From contig JANEZZ010001897.1 in NCBI GenBank assembly GCA_026122225.1, forward strand, positions 806,001 to 870,000: a stretch of 64,000 nt of DNA, written 5' to 3'. The translations under genes and the position numbers were made by a program. This document shows, one piece after another, positions 45,120 through 57,599 of the stretch (within the stretch, counting starts at the first letter, position 1; each line of letters starts with the position of its first letter). The notes under the pieces were generated by a model. That model had not been told where the DNA came from, ran no database searches, and saw only the letters and a list, made by a program, of their open reading frames with translations. The stretch is from Heloderma charlesbogerti. Lineage: Eukaryota; Chordata; Lepidosauria; Squamata; Helodermatidae.

Positions 45120-45560
45120 TCTTCTGTCCTGGGTAGGAAGAGGATGGGGTATGGGTGGGGAAAATCCAAGGTCATTCCTTCATCATGAACAGACCACTAC
45201 CTAGTTTAGTTTAGGCTACAACAGCCTCTACCTTCTGCAGGGTGGTGACCTGTTAAAATGGTCCACCCCAGGAGGCTTATGGATCTGGATGGTTTCCCAA
45301 GGTCTTGGAGATTTTCCTACTGGTATGATCAGTGCTCCTGTCACTATCCTAATTGATCTCTGGAAAATGGAGATGACCCAGGCTGCTGACATGATTAGTC
45401 CCAGCCATCCTCTCTCGTTTCATAGGGCCACCTCATCTGCTTGGTATTCCGAGGATTTGAGGAGAATGAAACAAGCAGGATGACAACTGAACCACAAAGT
45501 GGTGGAAGACTCAAACCAAATCATGAATCCCAGGCTAGAGCCCATATAAGCACCTACTTT
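45120..45560 (+). mobile_element. L2-like LINE fragment, first part
   Basis: Contains GGTCATTCCTTCATCATGAACAG, AAATGGTCCACCCCAGGAGGC and TCTGGATGGTTTCCC, which match the L2-like element at 24.8-24.9 kb (AAGATGGTCCACCCCAGGC). Highly degraded. Confidence 0.65.
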
Positions 45561-45574
45561 ATAACAGTGATGGC

Positions 45575-45905
45575 AGCAAATTAATTTTATTTATCATTTA
45601 TTTATTACACAGATTTATATACCATTTCCCAATAAAATTATCAAAGTGGTTAACATAATACAGCAACAAAATACTATATAATCACTAATGAACAATATAA
45701 TTATAGTTATAACTGGCTGGGTCACATCTCAGGGAAGGAGTGCTTAAAGAGGTGGGTCTTAAGCAGGTACCTGAAAGTCAACAGTCTGGATCCCTGCCTG
45801 ATGTTAATAGGGATTTGCATTCCAAAGGGTGGGTGCTCTAACACTAAATGCCTTATTACAGGAGCAGATGGCACTATCAGGAACGCTCCTTCTGAGGATC
45901 ACAAA
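45575..45905 (-). mobile_element. LINE 3' end inserted within L2 fragment
   Basis: Read on the minus strand: TGGAATGCAAATCCC, then CTTAAGACCCACCTC, then a 3' UTR ending ATGGTATATAAATC and AATAAATAAATG. This is an L2/CR1-group LINE tail, splitting two L2 pieces of opposite orientation. Confidence 0.6.
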
Positions 45906-45985
45906 GACATAGGAACATAGGAAGCTGCCTTATACTGAGACCAGACCATAGGTCCATCTAGCCCAGTATTGTCGACTTAGTAAGT
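45905..45985. repeat. unclassified interspersed repeat
   Basis: CATAGGAAGCTGCCTTATAC, then GACCATAGGTCCATCTAGCCC. I recognise the motif as a common reptilian repeat but cannot name the family. Confidence 0.4.
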
Positions 45986-46029
45986 TATTAATATATTGGT
46001 GGTGGCAGCTAAACTCTAAGGAAAATAGA

Positions 46030-46460
46030 CAAAAGGTGCGTTGCAGCCTGTCCTAATTTGCAGGATGGAAGTGCAGACATACCAGTTTGTCACAGTATCT
46101 ATCTCCCATTATCTTCTCTGAGTACCATTTTGCTTCCAGGCTCAATTCAAGGTATTTTGATCTTTAAAGTCTAAATGGCCTGGGACCAGAATACCTTAGA
46201 AACTGCAACCCCAACCCCATATGAGCCTGCCTGGGACCTTTTTCGTGGTCCAGACTGAGATATGTTGACTGAGATAAGGTAAGCAGGTACCTGGGAAAGG
46301 ACCTTTTTGGTTGTGGCACTCAGGAAATAGAATGGGCTCCCGAGGGAGGCATGCCTGGCCTGGCCCCTTCACTGCCTGCTTTTATTTAGGTGGGCTTTTA
46401 CAGAAATTTACTGCTCTTTTAAATTGTTGTTTTAACCTGTTATTTAGGGCTGTTTTTAAG
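46030..46460 (+). mobile_element. L2-like LINE fragment, 3' part
   Basis: AGGCTCAATTCAAGGTATTTTG, AATGGCCTGGGACCAG, CCGAGGGAGGC and TTTTTAAGAGCAG match the 3' region of L2-type elements. Probably the continuation of the fragment at 45.12 kb. Confidence 0.55.
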
Positions 46461-47284
46461 AGCAGCTATTCTTCTGTAGAAGGTGTTATAGGACCCAAAG
46501 TCATGTTGGTGTCCGGTGGTCACAGGAAAGATTGTCAACTGCCTTCAGTGCACCATTGGACAGAGGACCTGAGTTCTATTTTTGAACATATAGCCTGCCA
46601 CAAACAACACTGCATGGATAATTACTTAAAAATTTGGTTAGCCTATATAGTTACCTATGACTAAATAAGAGTAACACTGTGATTAAAAGTGTGATGGACC
46701 ACAAGATCTGGTTTGGTTAACAACCTGATTTGGCTTGGACTGCTTCAGAGGCCGCCCAATTCGACTTGGGAACTAAGCTGAAGCTTTCTGCCTCCCCACT
46801 GACTATCACTGGTTATCCACAAATGGCTATAGCATTACTGCTTTTTTACATAATTGAATGAAATCTGCAGGCATCTTTGACCCTTCTGAGGGGATGAGGC
46901 CTGTCAAGTTACAGACAGATAGGTACAGTTTTATGCAAGAGCAGCCTTTTCAGTTTGGATTAAAAAAAAAAATAACCTGGTCTTTTGGGGGTAAGCTGTA
47001 TTTAAGTGATTTACATCATAAGGTGCCCCTAGGGAAGGCACCGACAAATGCTGAGGAAAAATAGGTTCAGGGGATTTTGAGCTAGGCAACTTTAAAGTTG
47101 ATGGAGGGATGGGGGAGCAAAAAGGGCTTTGCTTCCTTCACCTGTATTTCTGTGGGCAATTTCTATGCACATATCATGCCCCTTAGTAAGAATCCTGCAA
47201 AATTTCAGAAGGATAGTGCAGGAGTTAGAGTTATGATGAATGAAAAACACAAGGATGGGGGATCTGAAATAGTGCCACAGATAA

Positions 47285-47425
47285 TGACCAGAGCATACAG
47301 GAACAAACATATGGAAGAAGGTGGTCCTTAAGACAGACAGGTTCCAAGCTGTTTAGGGCTTTAAAGGTTAACACCAGTATCTTTAATTGAGCCAAAAACA
47401 AACCAGCCAGACACACAACTTAATT
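47285..47425 (-). mobile_element. L2-like LINE fragment
   Basis: The minus-strand frame reads LFLAQLKILVLTFKALNSLE and CLKDHLLPY, the end of the L2 ORF2 C-terminal domain. Confidence 0.6.
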
Positions 47426-47429
47426 AAAA

Positions 47430-48045
47430 TAGACATAACATGGTTAAAACACATAGCTCCCACAAGAGCTTGTGGGTGGCCCCCTATTTTAAGTTGCTGC
47501 AGGCACCATTGTTAGTGGTGCCTGCCCACTCTGCACCAGCAACCAGAGAGAAAGTGCTTGGAAAGCTTGACTCAGGTTGTGGAGACTCGGTGGAACCCCA
47601 CATACCTGCTTGGGGAGTTGGTGTCAGCAGCAACCACCCACTGAACAGGCAGCAATGGGTACAGGCATCTCCCAGTTAGTGCTGGCTCTCAAGGAAAGCC
47701 AATCCTGGAAGTTCTGAGTGCTGCTGCTGCCTCTGCTGCCACAAATGCAGACACAAAATGCTGTGAAATCACAAGAGCTGCCTCTGGTAAGTTCCTTCTA
47801 CAACCCTCCTCAAAGCACTGTGATTGAAAGTAAAATGGAGAGCACTTGTAAAGTTATTCCCTGGTTGGAAGCTAGAGCTGTGTGTCACAAAACTACATCC
47901 CCTTCCTCTCCCTCCCTCCTAGTGTTAGCCTGATAGCCTGGAAAAGGCTGTTAATGACTACTAGTCTTGATGGCTAGTGAGTCTATGTACACCAGTTGCT
48001 GGGGAACATGGGTGGGAGGGTGCTGTTGCGCTTGTGTCCTGCTTG
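47430..48045. other. STAG1 intron C/D, no element recognised
   Basis: GC-richer than the neighbouring intron sequence. No confident classification. Confidence 0.35.
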
Positions 48046-48049
48046 TGGG

Positions 48050-48145
48050 TTCCTGGTCGACAGCTGGTTGGCAACTGTGTGAACAGAATACTGGACTAGA
48101 TGGACACTTGGTCTAATCCAGCATGGCTCTTCTTATGTGTTTTCC
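48050..48145 (+). repeat. unclassified interspersed repeat
   Basis: ATACTGGACTAGATGGACAC, TTGGTCTAATCCAGCATGGC, TCTTCTTATGT is a well-known reptile/bird repeat end. Its family is not assigned here. Confidence 0.45.
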
Positions 48146-48801
48146 TTAGATGGAGAGCTTGGGGGTACAGACTTCATGTCTGTGTCCCCACAAATCACTC
48201 ACAAAGCTTTGGGAACACCCAGATTTGTTTTGGAGCGATTAGGAGGATTTTTGCTTCGCTTTGGATGAATCCCAAATCTCCCCAATTTCGCCTGGGATTC
48301 ATCTAAATCTGATGTTCATCCTTAGTACTGATAAATGAAATCCCATATCTGAATGCCATGGGCAAACTATAGAGGAAAGCTACTTTAACCATACATACGT
48401 GACCAACAACCCTCCACCCCTTGTATAATCAGGTTTTGTTTTTCTTTTTTATATGTAAAATATTAGAAAAGTATGAATGGGGGAGGGGAATGTCTAGTAA
48501 GTCACATACAATGTTAGCAGTTAATGTATTATCCTCCAACCAAAAACCAAAACATAACAAAAAAAATTGAGCCGTGGCTTGTTGCAGTCATGTTGAATCA
48601 ATAGGCATAGATTGCTCAAGACTGGTAAATCAGATCTTGTGTAGAATACAATACAATGCTGCCTTTACTTGACCAGGGCGATTAGTGTTTAAGTTCAGTC
48701 TTGACAAACCTTAGTTACTTACAAATTATAAGTAACTTAGGAAACTCCAGCTCATAAGACTCTGGGGCATCTAAGTACATGTTGTGCCTTACTCAGACAT
48801 T

Positions 48802-48970
48802 TTGGGTTGGATCCAGATTTAGGTGAATTCACCTGGGCTGGCAGAAGTAGAATTCCCTCAAGCTCCCTGAAAATGCTACATAAAGGGTCAGGGACCCTGC
48901 TGAGTGAGGTGAGGGGGGGAAATCAAGCAAAGGCACTTTCCATGAGAGGGCAGATCCTGGATCCAACTCA
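48802..48970. mobile_element. MITE with GGATCCA-type inverted ends
   Basis: TTGGGTTGGATCCAGATTTAG at the left and CAGATCCTGGATCCAACTCA at the right are inverted complements. It belongs to the same group as the elements at 29.87 and 34.81 kb. Confidence 0.65.
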
Positions 48971-49379
48971 CTGGATTTCTTATAATTAATTAATTTATTT
49001 AAAATATTTCATGGCCACCTTTCAGAGCAGAAGCCCTTCCAAGGTGGCATAGAGCAATAATGAAGTGCTCCTGTTAAGAATTAATGTGAGATGGCATGAC
49101 TCTGGAACTATTTGTGTATTACTATTTGAGAGTTCATTCAGGTGTCCTCTTTGCCTATCAAATGAACAGGATATATGCAAAATTCATTTGTAGCTCCACA
49201 CTTGCTATTTCTGTACACTACTGGTATGAACTACTGGCATACTACACGACTGTGCATGTGTCAGATATTTCCTAAACGGCTGAATCCCTAGTAATAATTT
49301 TCTCCTTTATTCATAATGCAATCCTTTTAACGATTTTCCGAAAGACATACTACACAATAAGTGGAGTAGCTTTGGCCTA

Positions 49380-49574
<195 letters not shown>

Positions 49575-49829
49575 TCAGTACCTGAAAGCAAAGCTTTTGG
49601 TTTCCATGCCTAACATAACTTAATTAAAAATAAAATAAAAACCAAGAATGGACTATATAACATTTTCAAATATCACCTCAAACACCACTTTTAATGTATT
49701 ATGAAATAACTAGACGTCTACTCAATACCTATATATCTGGTCTTCTCTCCACATTATGAAGATGAGCAGTGCGCACCCTTCCTCCATGTGTGAGGGGAAA
49801 AGATCAGAAGCTTCCATTTCTACTTCTCG

Positions 49830-50005
49830 ATAAACCATACTTTGTTGATTCATTCTGTGCAGACTATTTAGCTTAAAACACAGTTTGCCTATAAATCAGA
49901 ATCCCCAAACAGAATCAAATCATGGTTTGTGACCTGGGATTGACCAAATCAGTTTGCCATATTTGGACACAAACTATGGTGTCCTGCTAACTAGAAGTGG
50001 AACTT
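49830..50005. mobile_element. possible fold-back MITE
   Basis: AAACCATACTTTGTTGATTC and CAAATCATGGTTTGTGACC resemble the ends of the fold-back elements at 6.5 and 32.35 kb. Boundaries are uncertain. Confidence 0.35.
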
Positions 50006-50162
50006 TCTAATCTCCTCCCCTTGCAAAACGAGGAAGGGAATGAAATGAATCTGTAAGCCTGAGGGTTATGCCCAATAGTCCTTGTAACAAAAACACGGCC
50101 TACTGTTACATTTTAATTCAGCCTGAATCTCTCAGTAGAACTGCTCTCATTAACAAAAACAG

Positions 50163-50352
50163 TCTGCTTACCGGTAACTATAGTTCTTTGAGTGGTCATC
50201 TGTGCATTCACATATATAAGCTCTGTGCTGGTGTGGAAGCCCATTCAGGAACCATCTATAGCTGAGGATTTTGAGTGGGAACCCTCCCCCACCATGAATA
50301 CCAGTGCACATGTCCCGGGTGGGTTCTTGCCTATTCCCTAAGTTCCTTGAGA
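50163..50352. repeat. DIRS copy 2, left inverted terminal repeat
   Basis: GGTCATCTGTGCATTCACAT, CATCTATAGCTGAGGATTTT and CCCTCCCCCACC align with the left end of copy 1 without the SINE. It therefore serves as the empty-site reference for that SINE. Confidence 0.87.
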
Positions 50353-50408
50353 CTGCCAAATGCAGCCTTGGAACTGAAGAAAGCCTTGGTGCCAAAGTAG
50401 ACACTGAA

Positions 50409-50505
50409 GTAAGAACATTGTGTGAATGCACAGATGACCATTCAAAGAATTCCAATAACAGGTAAGCAACTTATCTTTCTTTTTTGTGGTCTCTGGGCAT
50501 CACAC
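50409..50505. repeat. DIRS copy 2, internal complementary region
   Basis: TGTGTGAATGCACAGATGACC (complement of the left end), then AACAGGTAAGCAAC, then GTGGTCTCTGGGCATCACAC (complement of the right end). Same arrangement as in copy 1. Confidence 0.87.
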
Positions 50506-50755
50506 ATATGCGCAAGTAGCAAGCTGACTTACTAGAGGGGGGGTCAGTGCAGAACAACTGACTGGACAGCACGTCCAAAGGAACAGTCTCCTCCAGCCTT
50601 AACTTCCAGCCTATAGTGACTGATGAAAGTTGATGGTTTCGACCAAGTACCAGCACAACACAGTTCTGGCACAGGGATTCCCCTAGAGAATGCCGCCGCC
50701 TGAGTGGAATGTGCTCAGACCGGATCTGACAGTTGGAGGCCTGTGAACTCATAGG

Positions 50756-51430
50756 CTAGTTTGACTGCCCACACAACCCAGGTAGAGAATATCTGGGATG
50801 ATACTGAAGATCCTTTTGTGGACCCTCATAATGGAAGAATGGGTGAGATGACTCCCAAAACAGTTCCATCCAAGACTTGTAGAAAGCTAGAGCTCGATGG
50901 ATGTCCAAAGAATGAAGAGCAGATTCAACAGATGCTGAAAGTGAAGGAAAGAAAGCTGGCAGAACAATGTCCCGATTCAAGTGGAAATCAGAGGTGACTT
51001 TGGGAAGGAAAGCCAGATGAGGCCGGAGCACTACTCTGTTGTGATGGAAAACCATTTAAAGAGGATCTGTGTGTAACACATAAAGTTCACTAGATCTGTG
51101 CACGGACGTCAGCACCACAAGGAAATCTGTCTTTCAGGACAGTAGATGGAGGTCAATAGTGGCTAATGGTTCAAAATGCTTAGAAGTCAAGGCCTGAGAA
51201 CTACAGAGAGACTTCATGCTTGCTCTGGTTTCCTAACTGGAGGGGCAAGATTCTTCATACCCCATAGAAACTGCTTAACTGATGAAGTGGAAAATACTGG
51301 AGTTCCCTCCACAGGAATGTGAGATTGTGAAATTGTGGCCAAGTAAACCTTCAGTGAGGAAACAGATAAACCTTCTTCCTGTAGAGAAAGAGACATATAA
51401 GAACATGGTGCAACGGGCACTTAACTGGAT
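50756..51430 (-). pseudogene. DIRS copy 2 tyrosine recombinase, broken
   Basis: Segments are LSVSSLKVYLATISQSH and VFSTSSVKQFLWGMKNL (core-binding), ATIDLHLLS, SVHRSSELYVL (keeping the catalytic Arg) and VVLRPHLAFLPKVTSDFH. In-frame TGA and TAA stops interrupt the catalytic domain. Confidence 0.82.
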
Positions 51431-52613
51431 CAAATCTGTGTAACCTTGCAAAGGTGGAAAAGGATGTTCATTTCACAGCATATGACTTATGGGTGGATAT
51501 TTTACAAGCTGCATCAAGAACCTCCTGCACCCCTGCAGCACTGACGTATGTGGAGTGCTCACTGAATCCTCCACACCGTTATGCGTAGTCTGGGTGATGA
51601 ATTCTGTCCCTGTCTATGGTCAGTAGAGCCAGTATCAAGGGAAGCTGCATGTAGTCCCTGGAGGAGAGATGGAGTAGAAGTGTGAACCATGGCTGTTTCT
51701 GCCACCATGGGGTTAGAAGCAGTGAGCTGGCTTTGTTTGCCCTGATCTTCACCAGGACCTTGATCAGAAGGGGAAAAGGTGGGAAGGCATACAAGTACGG
51801 CCTTGTCCACTGGTAAAGCAATGCACCCCCCAAAATCCAAGTCCATTCCTGCTCTACTGCAAAAGAATATGCATTGGCTGTTCACCATTCTGGTGAACAG
51901 ATTCACCTGGGGTGTGCCCCAACATCAAAAAATATTTTCCCAGACTGAAGGGGCTATTGTCCACTTGCAGGACAATGAACAGTAACAACTTAGTTGCAGA
52001 CTAAGAGACTGTCCTTTCTTGCTATATGAACTGCCACAAGGTCGATATGGCAGGAAATGCACCACTGATAGATCTGCAGCATGAGTTTGAGAAGGGTCAA
52101 GGAGCGAGTTCCACCTTGTTTATTCAGTGGTATTATCTGATACTATCTGAACCAAACAGCTCTGTAGCTCCATATTAAAAGCCTCGAGGGCCTTCAGTAC
52201 CGTGAGGAGTTCCAGCAGGTTGATACGATGCCATGACTCCTCCTTGGACTACTTCCCCTGCACCTTGAGAGTTCCTCAATCTGTGCCCCAGCAGACCAGA
52301 GATGCATCTGTCATTGCTATTCTGGATGTGGAAGAACACGGAAAGGCATACCTTCTTTCAAATTGTGGGCTTCCATCCACCAAAGAAGAGATTCGGCCAC
52401 TTCTCACGGAAGTTGCAGTCATGTCGGACTGTTGGTTAGTGGGTCAAAAATACGAATAAACCCATTTTGGACAGTCTGCATTTGAAACCATGCAAAGCCA
52501 ACAACTGATGTGGTGACTACCATTAGTCCCAAGAGCCAGTGTATCTTCGCTGCAGCAAGATGCCTTTCAATGGACACCTTCTAAGCAAGACGGGTCAAGG
52601 TGAATAGTCTCTA

Positions 52614-54060
52614 TTAAGGGAGGAAGGTGCAACCTGCGATCAAGTCTAAAATTGCTCCAATGAATTGGAAGTGCTCTGTTGGGTACATATGGGACTTGTC
52701 AATGTTGAGACAGAGGCCCAGTTTGTGGAGGAGGTTGCAAGAGGTGTGAACAGCACACAGCATGTCTGTTCTCATGGGTGCCACTACTAGCCAGTCTATA
52801 TATAGATCGATATTCCAAATAGGTGGAGGTGGGCTGCAACCAGGGCCATACACTGAGTGAACGCCCTGATGTCAGGCTCAGTCTCCTGGCCCCTCTGACA
52901 AATAGACACAAATCACTGTGTATGATGAACTCTATATTGCAGTAGATCAAGTTACACATTTCAGCTTTCCAGAGTCTTGTGGCAGAGCTTACAGTACTTA
53001 TGGTAATAAATAAAACAAATAGCTTCTACAATAGCTATCGGCACACAACTTGGTTCAGGAAATAATTTCAAGGCTAGCAGTCATTCATAATTTCCAGCAA
53101 CAAATTGCTAGCCATAGTTTCAGATTGTAAGTTTATAGCGGACAAGAGTTCTTAGGTTTGCAATAAATTCAGACCAAGAAATTATCCAAGCATGAAAGAT
53201 GTTGATTTCAGCAAAGACTCTTCAGTTTGAGCTTCAATTTAAATACAAGGGAGGGGTTATTAATGCCCCTCCTCTGACAATTGATCCAAACAGGCATATA
53301 AGTGTAGCTGTTCCTCCCTCTTGATCTGACATCTCACCCTGGGTAACATCCTCAAAACACCCTCCCCATCGGATTCCTTCCCCTGCCCATGTCCCACCTT
53401 CCAAGCAATAAATCTTGGAGCTGTAGGTGACCAGGAGTTTTGCTCTTTTGGGGGTATGTAATCAGTTGAGAAGTCATGCTGTGCCAAGTTCACACACCTT
53501 GAGATTTCCGCTACAGTACTGCATTCTAAATCATGCTAGTCTGATTCTGAATCAGACCCTGACTCCCAAGTAGTAGGCCCCACAGTGGTGCTTGAGCTAG
53601 TCCCAACACCTGAATACTGTTGCCACCCTGAAGGGTAAAACACAGAACTTGCATCTGTCTGCACTGATGGCAAAACACAGAAAATAACGGTAACTGGGCT
53701 CTATAGCAATGTGAAAATAGATGTGAGGTCAAGGGATGCAAACCTTGCTGAAGGAGACGAAGAACGGTGGAGAGGGTGACCATGATGAAGTGCTTGGGTG
53801 TGATAAAGATGTTCACCTCCCAGAGGTCTAAGATGGGTCATAGCCCTCCTATCTTTTTACAGGATGGTGAAATAATGGGAGTAAACCCAGTTCCAGCATC
53901 CTGGTCTGGGACCAGCTCCATCACCCCATTTGATAGGAGAGAGGTGACTTTGATGAGAAGTCTAGGTGAAGGGATGGTGAACCTGACGGGTCTCGGTAGG
54001 GGGGAAGGAGTATTGAACTCTATCCTGTTACCCCCTTTGAATTACTAAGAGGATCCATGA
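52614..54060 (-). pseudogene. DIRS copy 2 reverse transcriptase, broken and split
   Basis: The 3' part reads WPWLQPTSTYLEYRS in one frame and LYIDWLVVAPMRTDML, LHKLGLCLNIDKSHMYP, FQFIGAILDLIAG in another. The YxDD motif is reduced to YID-W, consistent with loss of one Asp codon. The 5' part (53.55-54.06 kb) is separated by inserted sequence. Confidence 0.8.
52925..53545. mobile_element. insertion in DIRS copy 2 RT, possibly a solo LTR
   Basis: About 620 bp with no counterpart in copy 1, sitting between RT motifs. On the minus strand there is a TATA-like TTGTATTTAAATTG near the middle and a short palindrome (CTGATTCTGAATCAG) at one edge. TG/CA ends and a target duplication could not be fixed. 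Confidence 0.4.
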
Positions 54061-54108
54061 ATCCAATGTTATTAGTCTCCAAGTCTAGAGTAAAAAGGAT
54101 AGATCAGA

Positions 54109-54124
54109 GCAAAAAAAAAAAAAG
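54109..54124. repeat. poly(A) run in DIRS copy 2
   Basis: A 13-14 base A homopolymer, with no tail context for an adjacent element. Confidence 0.7.
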
Positions 54125-54543
54125 TGTCAATCAGAAGAAGAAAAATGGAGCAGGGAGAGTTAAAGGCAACATTTGCCTCTTTGGTCCTGCTTGTGGGGGT
54201 GTTGCACAACTTAGATGACAGAAATGAATGTTTCTGATCTGGAGCAGGTCATTGGTGAAACTGTTGGCCTGCTGGGGAAAGGGAAGATTGTTGGTACGTG
54301 GATTGTCCAGACCATTGTTTTGGTCGATGCAATTACGGCTGCTGACCCACACCCATAGAACCATAGAATAGTAGGGTTCGAAGGGGCCTACAAGACCATC
54401 AAGGCCAACCCCCCACTCAGTGCAGGAATCCAAGTCAAAGCATCCCTCACAGGTGGCTGTCCAGCCTCATCTTGAATGCCTCCACTGTGGGAGAGCCCAC
54501 CACCTCCCTAGGTCATTGGTTCCATTGTTGTATTGCTCTAAAG

Positions 54544-57097
54544 TCAAGAAGCTTTCCTGATGTTCAGCCAGAATGTGGCTTCCTGTAACTTGAGCCCATT
54601 ATTCCATGTCCTGCACTCTGGAATGATCGAGAAGAGATCCTGGCCTTCCTCTCTGTGACAACCTTTCAAGTACTTGAAGAGTGCTCTCCTATCTCCCCTC
54701 AGCCTTAGCTTCTCAAAGCTAAACACGCTCAGTTCTTTCAGTCTCTCCTCATAGGGCTTTGTTTCCAGTCCCCTGATCATCTTTGCTGCCCTCCTCTGAA
54801 TCCTCTCCAGTTTGGCTGCATCCTTCTTCAAGTGTGGTACCCAGAACTGGACACAGGACTCCAGATGAGGCCTAACCAGTGCTGAGTAGAGGGGAACTAG
54901 TATTTCCCGGGATTTGGAAGCTATGCTTCCTATTAATGCAGCCCAAAAAAGCATTCGCATTTTTTGCAGCCTCATCACATTGCTGGCTCATATTCAGCTT
55001 GTGATCTACAATTCCAAGAGCCTTCTCGCTTGCAGCATTGTTGAGCCATGTATCCCCCATCTTGTAACTGTGCATTTGGTTTCTTTTTCCTAGGTGCAGA
55101 ACTTGGCATTTATCCCTATTAAATGTCATTCTGTTGTTTTCTGCCCAGCACTCCAGCCTATCAAGATCACTTTGAATTTTGTTTCTGTCTTCTAAGGTAT
55201 TAGCTATCCTGCCCAATTTTGTGTCATCTGCAAATTTTATCAGCATTCCCTGAACCTCCTCCTCCAAGTCATTAATAAAAATGTGGAAGAGCGCTTGGCC
55301 CAGGACTGAGCCCTGCAGCACCCCACTAGTTACCTCTCCCCAGTTTGAGAAGGTCCCATTGATAAGCACTCTTTGAGTCCGATTCTGTAGCCAACTGTAG
55401 ATCCACCTGATCGTTGTTTCACCTAGCCCACTTTGAGCTAGTTTGCTCATCAGGATATCATGGGGCACTGTGTTGAAAGTTTTGCTGAAGTCAAAGTATA
55501 TTACGTCCACAGAATTGCCACAGTCCACAAGGGAGGCTACCTGATCAAAAAAATGAGATCAGACTCATTTGGCAGGATTTGTTCTTGACAAATCCATGTT
55601 GGCTTCGAGTAATCACGGCATTGTTCTCAAGGTGCTTACAGATGGGTTGCTTTATCACCTGCTCCAGAATTTTCCCAGGGATTGATGTCAGACTGTCTGG
55701 TCTGTAGCTCCCAGGTTCCTCCTTTTTGCCCTTTTTGAAGATAGGGACAACATTAGCCCTCCTCCAGTCATCTGGCACTTCACCCGTCCTCCATGATTTC
55801 TCAAAAATAATAGACAGTGGTTCTGAGAGTTCTTCTGCCAGCTCCTTTATTACTCTAGGATGCAGTTCATCTGGCCCTGGAGATTTGAACTCATTCAAAG
55901 TAATTAGGTGGTCCTTGACCTATCAATCTCAAGCTGCAATCCTGCAACTTCAGCCTGTACTTCGCCTTTGCCAGGGGGGTCATAGACCCTCTTTCAGGAG
56001 AATACTGAGTTGAAGTAAAAATAGAGCACTTCTGCCTTTTCTTTGTCATCTGTTATCATTTTGCCATCCTTATTTAATAGTTGAACCACCATTTCTTTCC
56101 TCTGTCTTTTACTATGCACATATCTGAAGAAAGCCTTTTTGTTGCTTTTAGCATCCCTCACTAACCTCAGCTCGTTCTCCGCTTTAGCCTTCCTGATGCC
56201 ATCCCTGCAATTCTCTGCTACCTGCCTGTTACTATTCCTTTGTAGCTTGGCCGTCCTTCTACTTCTTATATATGCCCTTTTTTGTTTTCAGGTCATCTCT
56301 AAGCTTTTTGTGAAGACACATTAGCTTCTTCAGTTGTCTTCCACCTTCTTTCCTTGTTGTAATTCTGCCTTTAGAATTTCCTTTTTTAAAAAACTCCCAC
56401 CCATCTTGGACTCCTTTTCTCATTAGAGTCACTTGCCATGGGACCTTCCTGATCATGTTCTGAATAATTGGCTTTCCTAAAATCCAGGGTACGCGTTTGG
56501 CTACACTCGGCTTTTGCTTCCTTTAGAACCAAGAACTCAAGTATAACATGGTCACTTTCCCCCAGAGTTCCCATAACTGCTACTTGATCCACTAAGTCAT
56601 TTCTCTTGGTTAGGATCAAGTCAAGGATAGCCAATCCTCTAGTTCCCTCCTCTACTTTCTGTAGAGAAGTACTTCTGTAGGAGGAAGTTATCCGCCACAC
56701 AAGTCAGGAATTTCCTGGAGGGGCCCTGTTTTGCAGAATTTGTCTCCCAACAAATAACGGGGAAATTGAAGTCCCCCATTACGACTACATCATGCTTCCT
56801 TGAAACACTGGCAATTTGCTTTTCAAAAGTTTCATCCTCGTCTTCTCCTTGATTGGGTGGCTGGTAGTAGACTCCGACTACCAGATTCCTTTTATTCTTT
56901 GCTCCATTTATTTTAACCCAGATGCTCTCGATGGGGCTACCAAGCTCATCCTCCTGTATTTCTGTGCAGAGATATGTATTTTTAACATATAGTGCAACTC
57001 CACCTCCCTTTCTGTTCTTTCTGAACAAGTTATATCCTTCAATTGCTGTATTCCAGTCATGGAAGTCATCCCACCAAGTTTCAGTTATACCTATCAA
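54544..57097 (-). pseudogene. CR1 ORF2 (endonuclease + reverse transcriptase), frameshifted
   Basis: The endonuclease reads [31 protein letters not shown] and [14 protein letters not shown]. The RT reads ELSEPLSIIFEKSWRTGEVP, VIYFDFSKTFNTVPHDIL, GVLQGSVLGQALFHIFIND, then the active site LIKFADDTKLG and NRDKCQVLHLGK. The post-RT part reads LYSALVRPHLESCVQFWVP. At least four frame changes join these pieces. The FADD Asp pair is intact but the ORF is dead. Confidence 0.92.
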
Positions 57098-57134
57098 GCC
57101 ATAATTTCCCTCTCATATTAAGAATTCAAGTTCA

Positions 57135-57390
57135 TTCTGTTTATTATTTATTTATTTATTTTTATTTCATTTATATCCTGCCTTTTTTCCTCTAGCAAGG
57201 AACCCAAGGCGTCTTTTCCTCCCCTCTTCATTTTATCACAACAACAACAACCACCCTGTGAGGTAGGTGGACTGAGAGTCTGTGACTGGCCCAAAGTCAC
57301 CCAGTGAACTTCCATGGCCGAGTGGGGACTAGAACCTGGATCTCCCAGCTCCCAGTCCAGCACTCTCACCACTGCACCACGATGGCTCTA
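57135..57390 (-). mobile_element. tRNA-derived SINE with L2-like tail, copy 4
   Basis: Minus orientation: the head reads TAGAGCCATCGTGGTGCAGTGG, the B box GGTTCTAGTCCCC, and the tail AGGATATAAATGAAAT... into TTTATTTATT on the plus strand. It lies just upstream of the CR1 endonuclease, so it is younger than the CR1. Confidence 0.9.
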
Positions 57391-57599
57391 GGCATTAGTA
57401 TATAGACATGGAAGGCCATGTGCTTCATAGTCTGGCTTTCTTGCTACATGTTTTTGAAGACTATTATGGGGCGCTATTAGAGCTATTCTCTCGGTTGTGG
57501 TGCATAAGCCTTCATCCACTGTTACCCCAACTTTATGTCTCCCTCCCCCGTAGGATTCAGTTTAAAGCCCTCCTGATGAAGTTCTTCATGCTGTGGCCA

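Noticed and set aside
53767..54048. 93-codon plus-strand frame
   Set aside because: Antisense shadow of the broken DIRS copy 2 reverse transcriptase.
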